A stretch of 64,000 nt of DNA from Natronomonas aquatica (lineage in GTDB: Archaea; Halobacteriota; Halobacteria; Halobacteriales; Haloarculaceae): the NCBI RefSeq assembly GCF_024449025.1, contig NZ_JAHLKM010000010.1, forward strand, positions 1 to 64,000. The letters are read 5' to 3'. Each line of letters begins with the position of its first letter. Position 1 is the first letter of the stretch. Shown piece by piece: positions 51,456 through 60,737 of this stretch. The translations under genes and the position numbers were made by a program. The notes under the pieces are model-generated. The model did not search any database, was not told where the DNA came from, and saw only the letters and a program-made list of their open reading frames with translations.

Positions 51456-52550
51456 TCAATCGAAGCTCACTTCGTGCTCGTCGCGTGCGTCGGGATCGAT
51501 CCGGTAGCCGTGGCCGGGACGATCGGGGAGTTTGACAGTACCGTCCTCCACCGTCGGTGGGTTCTCGAGCATGGGAGCGATATCGTACTCCGGTATGTAC
51601 TCGACGATCATCCCGTTGGAGGCGGCGCTGACGACGTGGGCGCTTACCGAGTAATAGAAATGCGACGCCATCGGGACCCCGTGGTCCGCGGCGAGTTTCG
51701 CGGCGTGTAGCTGGCCGGTCACTCCGCCGCTCCGGATCAGATCGGGCTGGGCCACCTCCATGCCGCCCCTCTCGAGTAGACGGGTGAACTGTTCGGGTCG
51801 GTTCAGCATCTCGCCGGTCGCAAGCGGCGGCCCGATAGCCTCGGCGACTTTCCCGTGGCCGTCGAGGTCGAACTCCGAGATCGGTTCTTCGACCCACGAG
51901 ATATCGTGCTCGTTCATCGCCCGGCTGGTTTCGATCGCCTCTTTGACCGTCCAGGCCTGGTTGGCGTCGACGAAGAGCTCGGCGTCGTCCCCCACGGCGG
52001 CTCGGATCTCACGGATCCGCTCGGCCTCCCGATCGGGGGATCGGCTACCGACCTTGGTCTTGAACGCGGTGAACCCCTCTTCGGCGTATCCGCCGTGGAG
52101 GTCCGCAAGCTCCGAGAGATCGTGGTGGGAATCCATCGATGAGACGTACGCCGGGAGCTCGGTGTCCGAGCCTCCCAGCAGCCGGTAGAGGGGCTGTCCG
52201 CTGGCCTGTGCCTTGATGTCCCAGAGCGCGACGTCGATCGCACCCCTCGGCCACGCTGAGAGCCCGAGTTCTCCATAGTAGACCGACCGCGACCGGAGCC
52301 GCTCTCGGATCGTCTCGGTAGCGAAGGGGTCGGCCCCGATCAGCGGATCGAGGAACTGTGATTCCGTCAGATGGAGCATCGTTTCCGGGGCAAACCCGAG
52401 CGATCCCATCCATCCGGTTCCGGTGTATCCCTCGTCGGTGTCGATCTCGACGACGATCCAGTACACGTCGGTCACCTCGAGCCGCTGGTCGCCGACAGTC
52501 CGATCGATCGGCTGGTGAAGCGCGTACGCGTCGGTCGCTGTGATCTCCAT
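51456..52550 (-). CDS. enolase-superfamily enzyme, mandelate racemase subgroup
   Basis: A 364-residue enzyme. Lys164 and Lys166 (AFKTKVG), Asp195 (DANQAW), Glu221 (EEP), Glu247 (ATGE), Asp270 (QPDLIRSGG), His297 (ASHFY) and Glu317 fall at the residue numbers of the corresponding catalytic and metal residues of Pseudomonas putida mandelate racemase. The subgroup includes racemases and acid-sugar dehydratases, so the substrate is open. It is divergent from the RraA-MDR-enolase cluster. The minus-strand TGTTTAACAAT at 52576-52586 is a likely TATA box. Confidence 0.85.
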   Translation of the reverse strand: MEITATDAYALHQPIDRTVGDQRLEVTDVYWIVVEIDTDEGYTGTGWMGSLGFAPETMLHLTESQFLDPLIGADPFATETIRERLRSRSVYYGELGLSAWPRGAIDVALWDIKAQASGQPLYRLLGGSDTELPAYVSSMDSHHDLSELADLHGGYAEEGFTAFKTKVGSRSPDREAERIREIRAAVGDDAELFVDANQAWTVKEAIETSRAMNEHDISWVEEPISEFDLDGHGKVAEAIGPPLATGEMLNRPEQFTRLLERGGMEVAQPDLIRSGGVTGQLHAAKLAADHGVPMASHFYYSVSAHVVSAASNGMIVEYIPEYDIAPMLENPPTVEDGTVKLPDRPGHGYRIDPDARDEHEVSFD

Positions 52551-52655
52551 GCACCTTGGAGTCGCCCGATCGATTGTTAAACATGTCGCTCACGCACGCG
52601 GTCCCGTCAATCACGCGATGACACTCAAACCACCCTTCCGTCCGTCAGAGACACA

Positions 52656-52666
52656 ACCGTTTTATT
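52656..52666 (+). promoter_or_regulatory. TATA box of the RraA-like gene
   Basis: ACCGTTTTATT is centred about 28 bases before the ATG at 52689, opposite the divergent enolase-superfamily promoter. Confidence 0.55.
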
Positions 52667-52688
52667 CGAAGTACGTATCTCCGCTATC

Positions 52689-53312
52689 ATGACAACAGGT
52701 AGCGATACGATCGACGAGAGCGTTGTCGAGCGGTTCGAGCATGTCTCGTCTGGTGAAGTGGCGGATACGAAACTCGATGCTGTGAGCGTTTTAGGGCCGG
52801 ATATCGATCCTGTTCATACCGACTGTGAGGTCGTCGGAACAGCACGGACCGTGACGCTCGATCCGTCGGCGCTCTGTGCGCCTGTAACGACCCTCGAAAA
52901 AGCCCACGAAGGGGAGGTAATCGTCGTTGACGCCGACGACCGCATCGACGAGGCGGTTTGGGGAGAGCTTCTTTCGCGTTACGCCGCCGCCACTGGAGTG
53001 AGAGGAGTAATAACAAACGGCGCGATCCGGGACGTTACCGGAATCCGTGATCTCGGGTTCCCGACGTTCGCGAAAGGGCGGACACCGAGGGGTCCGAGCG
53101 GATCCGAGCCGGCCGAACGTGCCGTCCCGGTGACTGTCGGTGGTAGCTCGATCGAACCGGGCGATATTCTCGTCGGTGACGAGACTGGCATCGCTGCCAT
53201 CAAACGGGACGACGCAACCGATGTTATTGAAGCCGCCGAGGAAGTCGCCGAGATGGAGCAGGGCGTGAGACAAAAGCTCGATGAGGGGGAAACGCTGGAG
53301 AACGCTCTCTAG
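52689..53312 (+). CDS. RraA-like protein (HMG/CHA aldolase family)
   Basis: A 207-residue RraA-fold protein. TGVRGVITNGAIRDVTGIRD holds the conserved Gly and the Arg-Asp pair that bind substrate and metal, followed by FPTFAKGRTPRG and VGDETGIAAI. Family members are 4-hydroxy-4-methyl-2-oxoglutarate aldolases/oxaloacetate decarboxylases, or inhibitors of RNase E in proteobacteria. Sitting among dehydratase-like and dehydrogenase genes, an aldolase or decarboxylase role in sugar-acid breakdown is more likely. Confidence 0.82.
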   Translation: MTTGSDTIDESVVERFEHVSSGEVADTKLDAVSVLGPDIDPVHTDCEVVGTARTVTLDPSALCAPVTTLEKAHEGEVIVVDADDRIDEAVWGELLSRYAAATGVRGVITNGAIRDVTGIRDLGFPTFAKGRTPRGPSGSEPAERAVPVTVGGSSIEPGDILVGDETGIAAIKRDDATDVIEAAEEVAEMEQGVRQKLDEGETLENAL

Positions 53313-53371
53313 ACATTCGGCTCCGAAAGCGGACGCAATACCTATCGTTTACCGGGGAAACAACACGAGCT

Positions 53372-54478
53372 ATGGAAGCCGTCTTGTTCGATGACTTCGG
53401 CGAATTCGAGGTCGCTACAGTACCAAATCCTGAGATCGACGACGACGAGGTCCTCGTCGATATCAGCCGCGTTCAACTCAGTGTCACCGAGTGTGCGATC
53501 TACCAGGGCGAGGAGTCGGCCTATTTCGAGGCGATCCGAGACCGGCTCGACGAGGGGCCGGCACAGCTTTTCGGTCACGAATTCAGTGGTCGGGTCGTCG
53601 AGGTCGGCGACGCGGTAACCGATCTCTCGGTTGGCGATCGGGTGTATCCGCCGGGAAAGATCTCCTGTTACGAGTGTGAGTACTGTCGGCGGGGATATAC
53701 GCACCTCTGTGAGAGCAAAAAGACGCTGGGCTTTCACCGTCCCGGCGGGCTGGCCGAACAGGTCGCAGCCCCGGCGTCGATGCTCGCGAAGCTCCCCAGC
53801 ACGGTGTCGGATGCCGAAGGAGCGGCCATGCAACCGTTCGTGAGTTCGATGCTCTGTGTAGAGGACTCCGGGCTCGAAACCGGTGACGTGGCCGCCGTGA
53901 TCGGCGGGGGCGTCATGGGCAACCAGTGTGCCCAGGTCGCCCAGTGTCTCGGGGCTTCGGACGTCCTCGTCACTGATATCGACCCGAACCGGGTCGAACT
54001 CGCCGAGGAGATGGGGATGACTGGTATCAATGCCGGGGAGGAATCAGTCGTCGAACGGGTCAAAGCCGAAACCGATTCGATCGGAGCGGACGTCGTCTTC
54101 GAGGCTGTCGGGGCTGGCCAATCGCACGCTACCGAGGGGAACGATCCCCTCGCGCAGGCGTTCCGGATGGCCAGACGGAACGGCACCATCGTACAGGTCG
54201 GGATCCTCACCGAGGAGATGACCCTCGATCCGCGCCCGTACCGTGGAAAGATGATCGACTGGATCAACCCAGTCGACATGGCGGGGACGGTCCCCCTCGG
54301 ACCGAACTCCGATGCCGGCGAGATGGCCGCCCGGCTCGTCGCCGACGGGCGCGTCTCGATCGAACCGTACGTCACCCACGAACTCTCGGGGCTGGATAGC
54401 GTCGGGGACGCGATCGAGATCACGCTAAACAAGAATGACTACGACGCGATGGGTCCCGCCCAGCTCGTCCTGGACTGA
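53372..54478 (+). CDS. zinc-dependent MDR dehydrogenase
   Basis: A 368-residue alcohol/sorbitol dehydrogenase-type enzyme. It has FGHEFSGRVVEVGDAV with catalytic zinc ligands, the structural zinc lobe CYECEYCRRGYTHLC (four Cys), and the NAD-binding AAVIGGGVMGNQCAQVA followed by DVLVTDIDPNRVELA. It would oxidise a sugar or polyol hydroxyl. It is 59 bases after the RraA-like gene on the same strand, so likely one operon. Confidence 0.88.
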   Translation: MEAVLFDDFGEFEVATVPNPEIDDDEVLVDISRVQLSVTECAIYQGEESAYFEAIRDRLDEGPAQLFGHEFSGRVVEVGDAVTDLSVGDRVYPPGKISCYECEYCRRGYTHLCESKKTLGFHRPGGLAEQVAAPASMLAKLPSTVSDAEGAAMQPFVSSMLCVEDSGLETGDVAAVIGGGVMGNQCAQVAQCLGASDVLVTDIDPNRVELAEEMGMTGINAGEESVVERVKAETDSIGADVVFEAVGAGQSHATEGNDPLAQAFRMARRNGTIVQVGILTEEMTLDPRPYRGKMIDWINPVDMAGTVPLGPNSDAGEMAARLVADGRVSIEPYVTHELSGLDSVGDAIEITLNKNDYDAMGPAQLVLD

Positions 54479-54582
54479 CCGCCGCTGGCGGTTTCGGAAC
54501 GCCGGCGATCGAACGGAAGCTCCGGCGCGACAGCGTTGCAAGGGATTAATACATCGGGTGGCGTGTACCGGGATGACCACAT

Positions 54583-55662
54583 ATGTCACAGATCACGGAT
54601 ATTCAAACCGGGCTCTATCGTATCCCCAACGAGACGGCGCTGGAAGACGCGACCCAGTCGTTCGACGTTCTAGAGCTCGTCACCGTGGAGTTAACGACCT
54701 CGACCGGCGGCCGCGGGGTCGGGTTCACCTACACGATCGGAAGCGGCGGGGCCGCGATCGAGACGTTTCTCGAATCCGTCTGTGCGCCGATTGTCCTCGA
54801 CGAGCCGGCTGTACCCCGGGAGATCAGAAGCACGCTTACCGCCGAAACGACGTTTGTGGGCCGTGAAGGTATCTCCGAACTCGCCCTGTCGGCCGTCGAT
54901 ATCGCCGCCTGGGACCTGCTTGGGCGAGAGACCGGGACGCCCCTTTATAGGCTGTTCGGCGGCGATAGACAGCCCGTTCCAGCCTACGAAACTCATGGTG
55001 GGTGGCTCCACTACGATGAGGAGACGCTCGTCGATAACGCCGAGCGCGCGGCTGAAGACGGGTTCGCGGGCGTGAAAATGAAGGTCGGCCGGGGACACGC
55101 CGAGGACGCCCGACGCGTTACGGCGGTCGCCGAGGCGCTTCCCCCGGACGTCGATCTGATGATCGATGCGAACTGCGCGTACACCGTCGACGAGGCCAGA
55201 CGGCTCGCCAGCCAACTGTCGAATGTCGACCTCGCGTGGCTCGAGGAACCGCTCGAAAAGGGGGATTACGCGGCCTATGGGGACCTGCGGAGCCACGTCG
55301 ATACCCCGATCGCGACCGGTGAGAACTACTACAATCCCACCCAGTTCAAACAGGTGATCGAAGCCGACGGCGTCGACGTCGTACAGCCGGACGTGGCACG
55401 TGTGGGCGGGATCACACCCTGGATCGAGGTGGCCGAACTCGCCGACGCGTGGGGGCTCTCCCTCTCGCCCCATTATATCGAACCGATCCACGTCCATCTG
55501 GCGACAGGGTACGACAACATCCCGTATATCGAGCACCACTCGACGGTGCTCGATTCGGTGATGGATTCCCCACCGACGCCCGATGATGGGCTCCTGTATC
55601 CGCCCGAATCGCCGGGACACGGTATCGAATTCGAGGGACTGGAGCGATACGCGGCCGAGTAG
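54583..55662 (+). CDS. second enolase-superfamily enzyme, mandelate racemase subgroup
   Basis: A 359-residue enzyme with Lys165 and Lys167 (VKMKVG), Asp195 (DANCAY), Glu221 (EEPLEK), Glu247 (ATGE), Asp270 (QPDVARVGG), His297 (SPHY) and Glu317, the full mandelate-racemase-subgroup set. Sugar-acid dehydratase is the most likely function given the neighbours. TTAATACAT at 54546-54554 is a TATA-like element about 33 bases before the ATG. It differs clearly in sequence from the enzyme at 51456. Confidence 0.85.
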   Translation: MSQITDIQTGLYRIPNETALEDATQSFDVLELVTVELTTSTGGRGVGFTYTIGSGGAAIETFLESVCAPIVLDEPAVPREIRSTLTAETTFVGREGISELALSAVDIAAWDLLGRETGTPLYRLFGGDRQPVPAYETHGGWLHYDEETLVDNAERAAEDGFAGVKMKVGRGHAEDARRVTAVAEALPPDVDLMIDANCAYTVDEARRLASQLSNVDLAWLEEPLEKGDYAAYGDLRSHVDTPIATGENYYNPTQFKQVIEADGVDVVQPDVARVGGITPWIEVAELADAWGLSLSPHYIEPIHVHLATGYDNIPYIEHHSTVLDSVMDSPPTPDDGLLYPPESPGHGIEFEGLERYAAE

Positions 55663-55848
55663 TCCACGTTGGCGATTTCACCGAGGGCAACGCGATCGAA
55701 TCGATCTCTCTTACGCATAAGGAACGGTCAATTAATGAGTCCGTCGGTGAGGAGAGTAACCGGACCCGAAAGACAACGGCTGCCGGGACGATCAACGGCG
55801 ATATGTGAACGGCGGAACGTTCCGGTAAAACCACTTGAGAAACCAAAC

Positions 55849-56520
55849 TCAACGCCGCCGGCTGACCGCGAGTCCCTCCCCGAGCGGCAGAAGCGTCGTC
55901 TCGAAGTCGTCGGTCGATCTAACGTGTTCGAGATACGCCGCGATCCCGGCTGCCGCGTCGGCGTCGGGGGCGTCCAGATCCTCGGCGTCCGCCCCGTCGA
56001 TGACGAGTCGGCGGATCGTCTCGAACGCGAAGGGGCCTTCCATCGCGTTGTCGGCGACGACGACCCCGCCAGCGGGGACCTTCGATCGGACCGCCTCGAA
56101 GGCCTCGACGTACCGGTCTTTCTCGTTGTCGATGAGGACGGTCTCGAACGATCCCTCGTAGCGCTCGATCGTCTCGATGGCGTCGCCGAGTTCGAACCGG
56201 GCCCGGTCGGCGTAGCCGCCGCGATCGAGGTACTCGCGGGCCGCCTCGAGTTCGTCGGCGTCGATCTCGGTGAGCACGATCTCGCCGTCGGCCGGAAGCG
56301 CCCGGGCGAACCAGTACGCGGAGTACCCGAACCCCGATCCGAACTCGAAGACGCGTTCGGCCCCGACGAGGCCGACGAGCTGTTGGAGCCAGCCGCCCAC
56401 GGCGGGACCGACGGTCGGGAAACCCGTCTCCGTGGCGCGACGGTCCATCTCCGTCAGCACCTCGTCCGGTCGTGGGCTGATCGCCGTCGCGAACCGTTCG
56501 ATGTCGTTCGGAACTGTCAT
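55849..56520 (-). CDS. O-methyltransferase (COG4122 type)
   Basis: A 223-residue SAM-dependent methyltransferase. The SAM loop is RVFEFGSGFGYSAYWFA (near residue 55), followed by IVLTEIDADELEAAREYL, FELGDAIETI, and the metal/substrate segment FETVLIDNEKDRYVEAFEAV. The family methylates small catechol-like molecules or, in some archaea, unknown metabolites. It stands alone, convergent with the enolase-superfamily gene. Confidence 0.83.
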   Translation of the reverse strand: MTVPNDIERFATAISPRPDEVLTEMDRRATETGFPTVGPAVGGWLQQLVGLVGAERVFEFGSGFGYSAYWFARALPADGEIVLTEIDADELEAAREYLDRGGYADRARFELGDAIETIERYEGSFETVLIDNEKDRYVEAFEAVRSKVPAGGVVVADNAMEGPFAFETIRRLVIDGADAEDLDAPDADAAAGIAAYLEHVRSTDDFETTLLPLGEGLAVSRRR

Positions 56521-56670
56521 ACGATGTTCGTCTCCGTTTCTGTCAGCGGTTTCGGCCGGCCGGGAACGCTACCTGGTCGGGGTGTTCGTTCAGCCGGGTT
56601 TGGATCCGTCCGTAGAGGTCGGTTTGACGCGCTGGCCATCGCCGCGGAGCTACGAACCCTGGCCGACCGG

Positions 56671-57240
56671 CTATCCGCGCCACTTGATCGAACAGCCGCG
56701 GGAGGGTCGGAACTCCGCCTCGGGTGTTTCGCCGGCGAGGACGCTCTCGATCGCGCTTCGGATCTCTTCGCCCGGTCTGCCCGACGGCTCGTCGTCGGGG
56801 TTCAACGCGTCGTCGAAACGGCCGTGATAGACGAGTCGAAAGACGTCGTCGTCGTTCTCGAAAAGGAACGGGTCGGGCGTACAGACCGCACCGTAGGCCC
56901 TCGCGACGTCCTGGCTCTTGTCTCGGAGGTAGGCGGTGATATCGATCTTCCCGTCCTCGACGTACTCGACCATCTTCCCGAAGGAGTCTTCGGGGTACTC
57001 CTCGGCGTCGTTCGAATTGATCCCGACGACGGCGACGTCTTTGTAGTCGGCCGCGATCGCGTTCATCGCGTCGAACTTCGCCCTGACGTACGGGCAATGG
57101 TTGCACATGAAGACGACGAGCAGGGCGTCGTGATCGTCGAACGATTCGAGGTCGTGGGTATCGCCGTCGGTCCCCTCGAGTTCGAAGTTGGGAGCCCTGT
57201 CGCCGTGCTCTATAACGTCGGATTCGGATTCCAGTGCCAT
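56671..57240 (-). CDS. thioredoxin-fold redoxin (TlpA/AhpC-like)
   Basis: A 189-residue protein starting MALESESDVIEHGDRAPNFE (ATG 57240; the frame is open to 57267). It carries VVFMCNHCPYVRAKFDAMNA, a CxxC redox motif of the redoxin family, and AVVGINSNDAEEYPEDSFGK, ending in SRGCSIKWRG. The family reduces disulfides or peroxides, and the GCSIKW end is typical of this thioredoxin-like subfamily. No signal peptide is seen, so it is cytoplasmic. Confidence 0.85.
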   Translation of the reverse strand: MALESESDVIEHGDRAPNFELEGTDGDTHDLESFDDHDALLVVFMCNHCPYVRAKFDAMNAIAADYKDVAVVGINSNDAEEYPEDSFGKMVEYVEDGKIDITAYLRDKSQDVARAYGAVCTPDPFLFENDDDVFRLVYHGRFDDALNPDDEPSGRPGEEIRSAIESVLAGETPEAEFRPSRGCSIKWRG

Positions 57241-57293
57241 ACGTGTCCGTTCGTCATCCACTAACAAAAACTATCGCGACACGAACGCGGAGG

Positions 57294-57713
57294 TCACCCC
57301 TCGAACGTCGTCAGAAAGACCGCTACAACGGCGAGGGCGATCCCGATCGCCTTTCGGGCGGTCAGGGCCTCATCGAGGACCACGATGCCGACGACAGAAC
57401 TCCCGACCAGAAACAGGCCAAAGATCGGAACGACGACGCTCACTGGCCCGGCCGCAAGCGCCCGGTAGTACGCGATGATGCCGACAGCGAGACAGATCCC
57501 CGCCGCGTACATATAGGGCGCGTCCTCGTGTGTCAGCATCGAAACGAAGGGGCGATCGGTCGCGAGAACGATGCCGAGGGCCACGATCACGAGAATTCCG
57601 TTCGTCACGAACACGACGACATCCGCCGGAAGATCCCGCATCGCGACGTTTACCAGCGGTGCGACGAGCGTGTACGCTACCAGCGCAACGAGGGCATACC
57701 AGAGATACTGCAT
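57294..57713 (-). CDS. EamA/DMT-type four-helix membrane transporter
   Basis: A 139-residue protein with four or five transmembrane helices (about 4-24, 33-51, 65-87, 91-110, 116-135), including AYYRALAAGPVSVVVPIFGL and LDEALTARKAIGIALAVVAV. This is a half-size EamA domain, which normally works as a dimer. The substrate is unknown. Confidence 0.82.
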   Translation of the reverse strand: MQYLWYALVALVAYTLVAPLVNVAMRDLPADVVVFVTNGILVIVALGIVLATDRPFVSMLTHEDAPYMYAAGICLAVGIIAYYRALAAGPVSVVVPIFGLFLVGSSVVGIVVLDEALTARKAIGIALAVVAVFLTTFEG

Positions 57714-57811
57714 ACGGGAACGCCGTCCGACTCCGAAAAGTTCCTACCGGTATCGTGCTGGATCGGTGCCGAAACCGTCAAACCCGAACCCGGCCAACGT
57801 AGAGACAGTTA

Positions 57812-58627
57812 ATGACGCTCACGAAACGGATCATCCCCTGTATCGACGTGGATCTGAACGACGACGGGGAGGCGGCGGTCTACACCGGTGTCAACTTCGA
57901 GGACCTGGAGTACACTGGCGACCCCGTCGAACTCGCAAAGAAGTACAACGAGGCGGGTGCCGACGAGTTCGTCTTCCTCGATATCACCGCCTCGGCGGAG
58001 GGTAGAGAGACGATGCTTGATACTGTCTCGGCGGTTGCCGACGAGTGTTTCATCCCGCTGACGGTCGGCGGGGGGATCCGGACGAGAGACGACATCAAGG
58101 AGACGCTCCGGGCCGGTGCGGACAAGGTCTCGATCAACACCGGCGCGATCGAACGCCCCGAACTGATCGGCGAGGGTGCGGCTGCTTTCGGCAGTCAGTG
58201 TATCGTCATCTCCGTCGACGCCCGGCGGCGGTTCGACGAGAGCGGCGAACACTACGTCGAGGTCGACGGCGAGTCCTGCTGGTTCGAGTGTACCGTCAAG
58301 GGCGGCCGGGAGGGAACCGGCATCGACGTCGTCGAGTGGGCCAGGGAGGCGGCCGACCGCGGCGCCGGCGAACTGTTCGTCAACTCGATCGATGCCGACG
58401 GGACGAAGGACGGGTACGATATCCCGCTGACGAAGGCCGTCTGTGACAGCGTCCGCACGCCCGTTATCGCGTCGTCGGGCTGTGGTTCGCCGACACACAT
58501 GGCGGAAGTGTTCACCGAGGCCGGGGCCGACGCGGCGCTGGCGGCGTCGATCTTCCACTTCGAGGAGTACTCCGTCGACGAGGTCAAACGCCACCTCGAA
58601 GAACAGGGGATCCCGATCCGGATCTGA
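57812..58627 (+). CDS. hisF: imidazole glycerol phosphate synthase subunit HisF
   Basis: A 271-residue TIM-barrel cyclase of histidine synthesis, working with HisH. It starts MTLTKRIIPCIDVDLNDDGE, with catalytic Asp in PCIDVD and in VISVDARRRFD near residue 135, plus the phosphate-binding VGGGIRTRDD and ASSGCGSPTHMAEVF and the closing AASIFHF. Its position near rpoL matches haloarchaeal genomes. Confidence 0.95.
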   Translation: MTLTKRIIPCIDVDLNDDGEAAVYTGVNFEDLEYTGDPVELAKKYNEAGADEFVFLDITASAEGRETMLDTVSAVADECFIPLTVGGGIRTRDDIKETLRAGADKVSINTGAIERPELIGEGAAAFGSQCIVISVDARRRFDESGEHYVEVDGESCWFECTVKGGREGTGIDVVEWAREAADRGAGELFVNSIDADGTKDGYDIPLTKAVCDSVRTPVIASSGCGSPTHMAEVFTEAGADAALAASIFHFEEYSVDEVKRHLEEQGIPIRI

Positions 58628-58684
58628 TTCGGCGCCGCAGTGCGAGCGGAAGGGTTTATTCTGCCATCGACCGTACCTGAAATC

Positions 58685-59500
58685 GTGAAGTGGCGGTGTG
58701 CGTGGTGCAGTCGCGAGTACGACTCCGATGATCCGCCGTGTGAGACCTGCGGACACGAGACGTTCGAGCCGGTCTCGGCAGCGACCGACTCGACTTTCGA
58801 GAGCGGGTCGCTCGTGTGGGTCTGTACGGACTGCGGGCGCGAGCACGTCAAACACTCGCCGCCCTGTTCGCGGTGTGGGAGCCACAGCCTCGAGAAACGT
58901 GAATCGGACGCGAGTAATCTCGATGACATCTCCTCGCCGGGATACCTGACGGTCGGCAAGCCGTATCTCGCCGGGGTCGTCGTTGTGCTCGGACTCGTGG
59001 TCCTCGTCGTCACCGGTGTCGTTCCGTTCCCGGGAATCGGCGGTCCGCCGGCCCCACCAGACGCACCGGCCGATGGCGATCAGTCCGGGGGATTGGATCT
59101 CAGCGCCGTCGAGAGCGAACTCCACGATCGGTTCGAGACCGAACGGGCGAGCGCCGGAGCCCCGGAACGTGAACTCGGCGGTGACGGTACCGGCACCTAC
59201 ATCGAGTACCGCACCCGCCATCGGGTCGCGGAAAGGTACGATTCGGAGTACGACGGATCGATGCCGGACGCTTCCGCGTTCGATCTTCAGTGTGGATCTC
59301 AGCCGAGACTCGGCGTCGCGACATCGTCTGTCGGAACCGACTCGTTCGACGACGAATCGGCGTTCGCCGACGCGCTCGCCGACGATCTGTTGACTACCGA
59401 GAGTTTCCGGGAAGCAGTGCTGTCGGAGGCTGAGAGCGAGGGAATTACTGTCCACGTCGGCCCCGATGGGACCGTCTTCGTCGGCTATATGGCCTGCTGA
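58685..59500 (+). CDS. zinc-ribbon protein with one transmembrane helix
   Basis: A 271-residue protein starting at GTG (KWRCAWCSREYDSDDPPCET). GTTTATT at 58654-58660, 27 bases upstream, supports this start. Two zinc ribbons are seen: CAWC...CETC (residues about 5-22) and CTDC...CSRC (near 45-65). A single transmembrane helix lies at about 98-118. The outer 150 residues resemble CAP/SCP-like extracellular domains (YIEYRTRHRVAERYDSEY), which is a weak impression. The function is unknown. Confidence 0.72.
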   Translation: MKWRCAWCSREYDSDDPPCETCGHETFEPVSAATDSTFESGSLVWVCTDCGREHVKHSPPCSRCGSHSLEKRESDASNLDDISSPGYLTVGKPYLAGVVVVLGLVVLVVTGVVPFPGIGGPPAPPDAPADGDQSGGLDLSAVESELHDRFETERASAGAPERELGGDGTGTYIEYRTRHRVAERYDSEYDGSMPDASAFDLQCGSQPRLGVATSSVGTDSFDDESAFADALADDLLTTESFREAVLSEAESEGITVHVGPDGTVFVGYMAC

Positions 59501-59512
59501 CTGGGTTTCAGG

Positions 59513-59797
59513 TCATGCGGCCGCCTCGAACGCCTCACGGAAAGCGTCGGTTTTTTCCTCGACCCGACGGGCGCCCGCCTCGAGCGCGTCGAGGGGGTCG
59601 ATGCTGCCGTCGGTCTTGACCGTCACGATCGGGTCGGTCTGGCCGCCGGATTGCTCGGGGTTCATGTCGTAAGTCGCCGCAGCGACGCCGTCGACCTCCA
59701 GAAGCGCACCCTTCAGGACGTTCATGAACGTGTGATCCTCTCCCTGGATCTCGATCGAAAGCTCGGTCTCGAGATTCTCGATGACGCGCAGGTCCAT
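59513..59797 (-). CDS. rpoL: DNA-directed RNA polymerase subunit L (Rpb11)
   Basis: A 94-residue protein of the Rpb11/AC19 family that dimerises with RpoD to start RNA polymerase assembly. It has the characteristic [20 protein letters not shown], then [20 protein letters not shown] and a helical C-terminus. Confidence 0.94.
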   Translation of the reverse strand: MDLRVIENLETELSIEIQGEDHTFMNVLKGALLEVDGVAAATYDMNPEQSGGQTDPIVTVKTDGSIDPLDALEAGARRVEEKTDAFREAFEAAA

Positions 59798-59907
59798 TAC
59801 CTGTTTGTAGGCCGATCCGCCGTATGAGCGTTACGGAACGGCGGAGTTTCGAACGGCTCGAAGTCGGTCAGGATACGTTTTTGTCCCCGGCGTCCGCCGA
59901 TGGGAGT

Positions 59908-60663
59908 ATGGAACTGGATCTCTCCGGGAAGACCGCGGTCGTAACCGGCGGCTCGAGAGGTATCGGGCGCGCGATAACGCTGGGCTTCGCCGAGGCGGGG
60001 GCGAACGCGGTGCCGCTCTCGCGGACGGAATCCGACGTGGAGGCGGTCGTCGAGGCGGTCCGCGAGCGCGGCGTCGAGAGCCACGTCGAAACGCTCGACG
60101 TCACCGACACCAGGGCCGTCGAAGCGGTTTTCGGCCGGATCGACGACGACCTCGGGATCGACGTCGTCGTCAACAACGCCGGAGTCAACCCCGATTCCGC
60201 CCTCGGGACGCCCGAGGCAGTCGACGACGAGGGGTTCGACTTCGTGACCGACGTCAACCTCGGCGGCGCCTTCGCCTGTGCCCGGGCGGCCGAAGAGCCG
60301 CTCTCAGAAAACGGGGGCACGCTCATCAACGTCGCCAGCGTCGGCGGGCTGGTCGGGCTCCCCCGCCAGCACCCCTATGTCGCCTCGAAACACGGTCTCG
60401 TGGGACTGACAAAGAGCCTCGCGCTCGATTGGGCGCCGGACGTGCGGGTCAACTGTCTGGCGCCGGGGTACGTCGCGACGGACCTCACGAGCGAACTCCA
60501 GGAAAACGAGACGCTCCGCCGATCGATCGAGGAGCGGACGCCGCTGGATCGGTTCGCCGACCCCGAAGAGATTGCCGGGCCTGCGGTCTTTCTCGCCAGC
60601 GATCTCGCCTCGTATGCGACCGGCTCGACGTTCGCCGTCGACGGCGGCTGGACGGCGCGCTGA
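59908..60663 (+). CDS. short-chain dehydrogenase/reductase
   Basis: A 251-residue SDR starting MELDLSGKTAVVTGGSRGIG (the frame is open to 59824, but this start gives the family N-terminus). It shows the cofactor loop TGGSRGIG, NNAG, and the catalytic YVASK with an upstream Ser (NVASVGG), ending ATGSTFAVDGGWTAR. It resembles 3-oxoacyl-ACP reductase-like enzymes (FabG group), but the substrate is not clear. Confidence 0.9.
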   Translation: MELDLSGKTAVVTGGSRGIGRAITLGFAEAGANAVPLSRTESDVEAVVEAVRERGVESHVETLDVTDTRAVEAVFGRIDDDLGIDVVVNNAGVNPDSALGTPEAVDDEGFDFVTDVNLGGAFACARAAEEPLSENGGTLINVASVGGLVGLPRQHPYVASKHGLVGLTKSLALDWAPDVRVNCLAPGYVATDLTSELQENETLRRSIEERTPLDRFADPEEIAGPAVFLASDLASYATGSTFAVDGGWTAR

Positions 60664-60698
60664 CGGCCGCAAAACATCGTCGGCCGTCCCGGGTCCGC

Positions 60699-60708
60699 AT
60701 AATAAAGA
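60699..60708 (+). promoter_or_regulatory. TATA-like element before geranylgeranyl reductase
   Basis: CATAATAAAG is centred about 34 bases before the ATG at 60738, supporting that start over the open frame from 60429, which only shadows the SDR gene. Confidence 0.5.
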
Positions 60709-60737
60709 GTTTTGCGCCCCCGGCGCTGAGAGAACAT

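Noticed and set aside
57809-59455. 548-codon minus-strand frame over hisF and the zinc-ribbon gene
   Set aside because: Shadow of two well-supported plus-strand genes.
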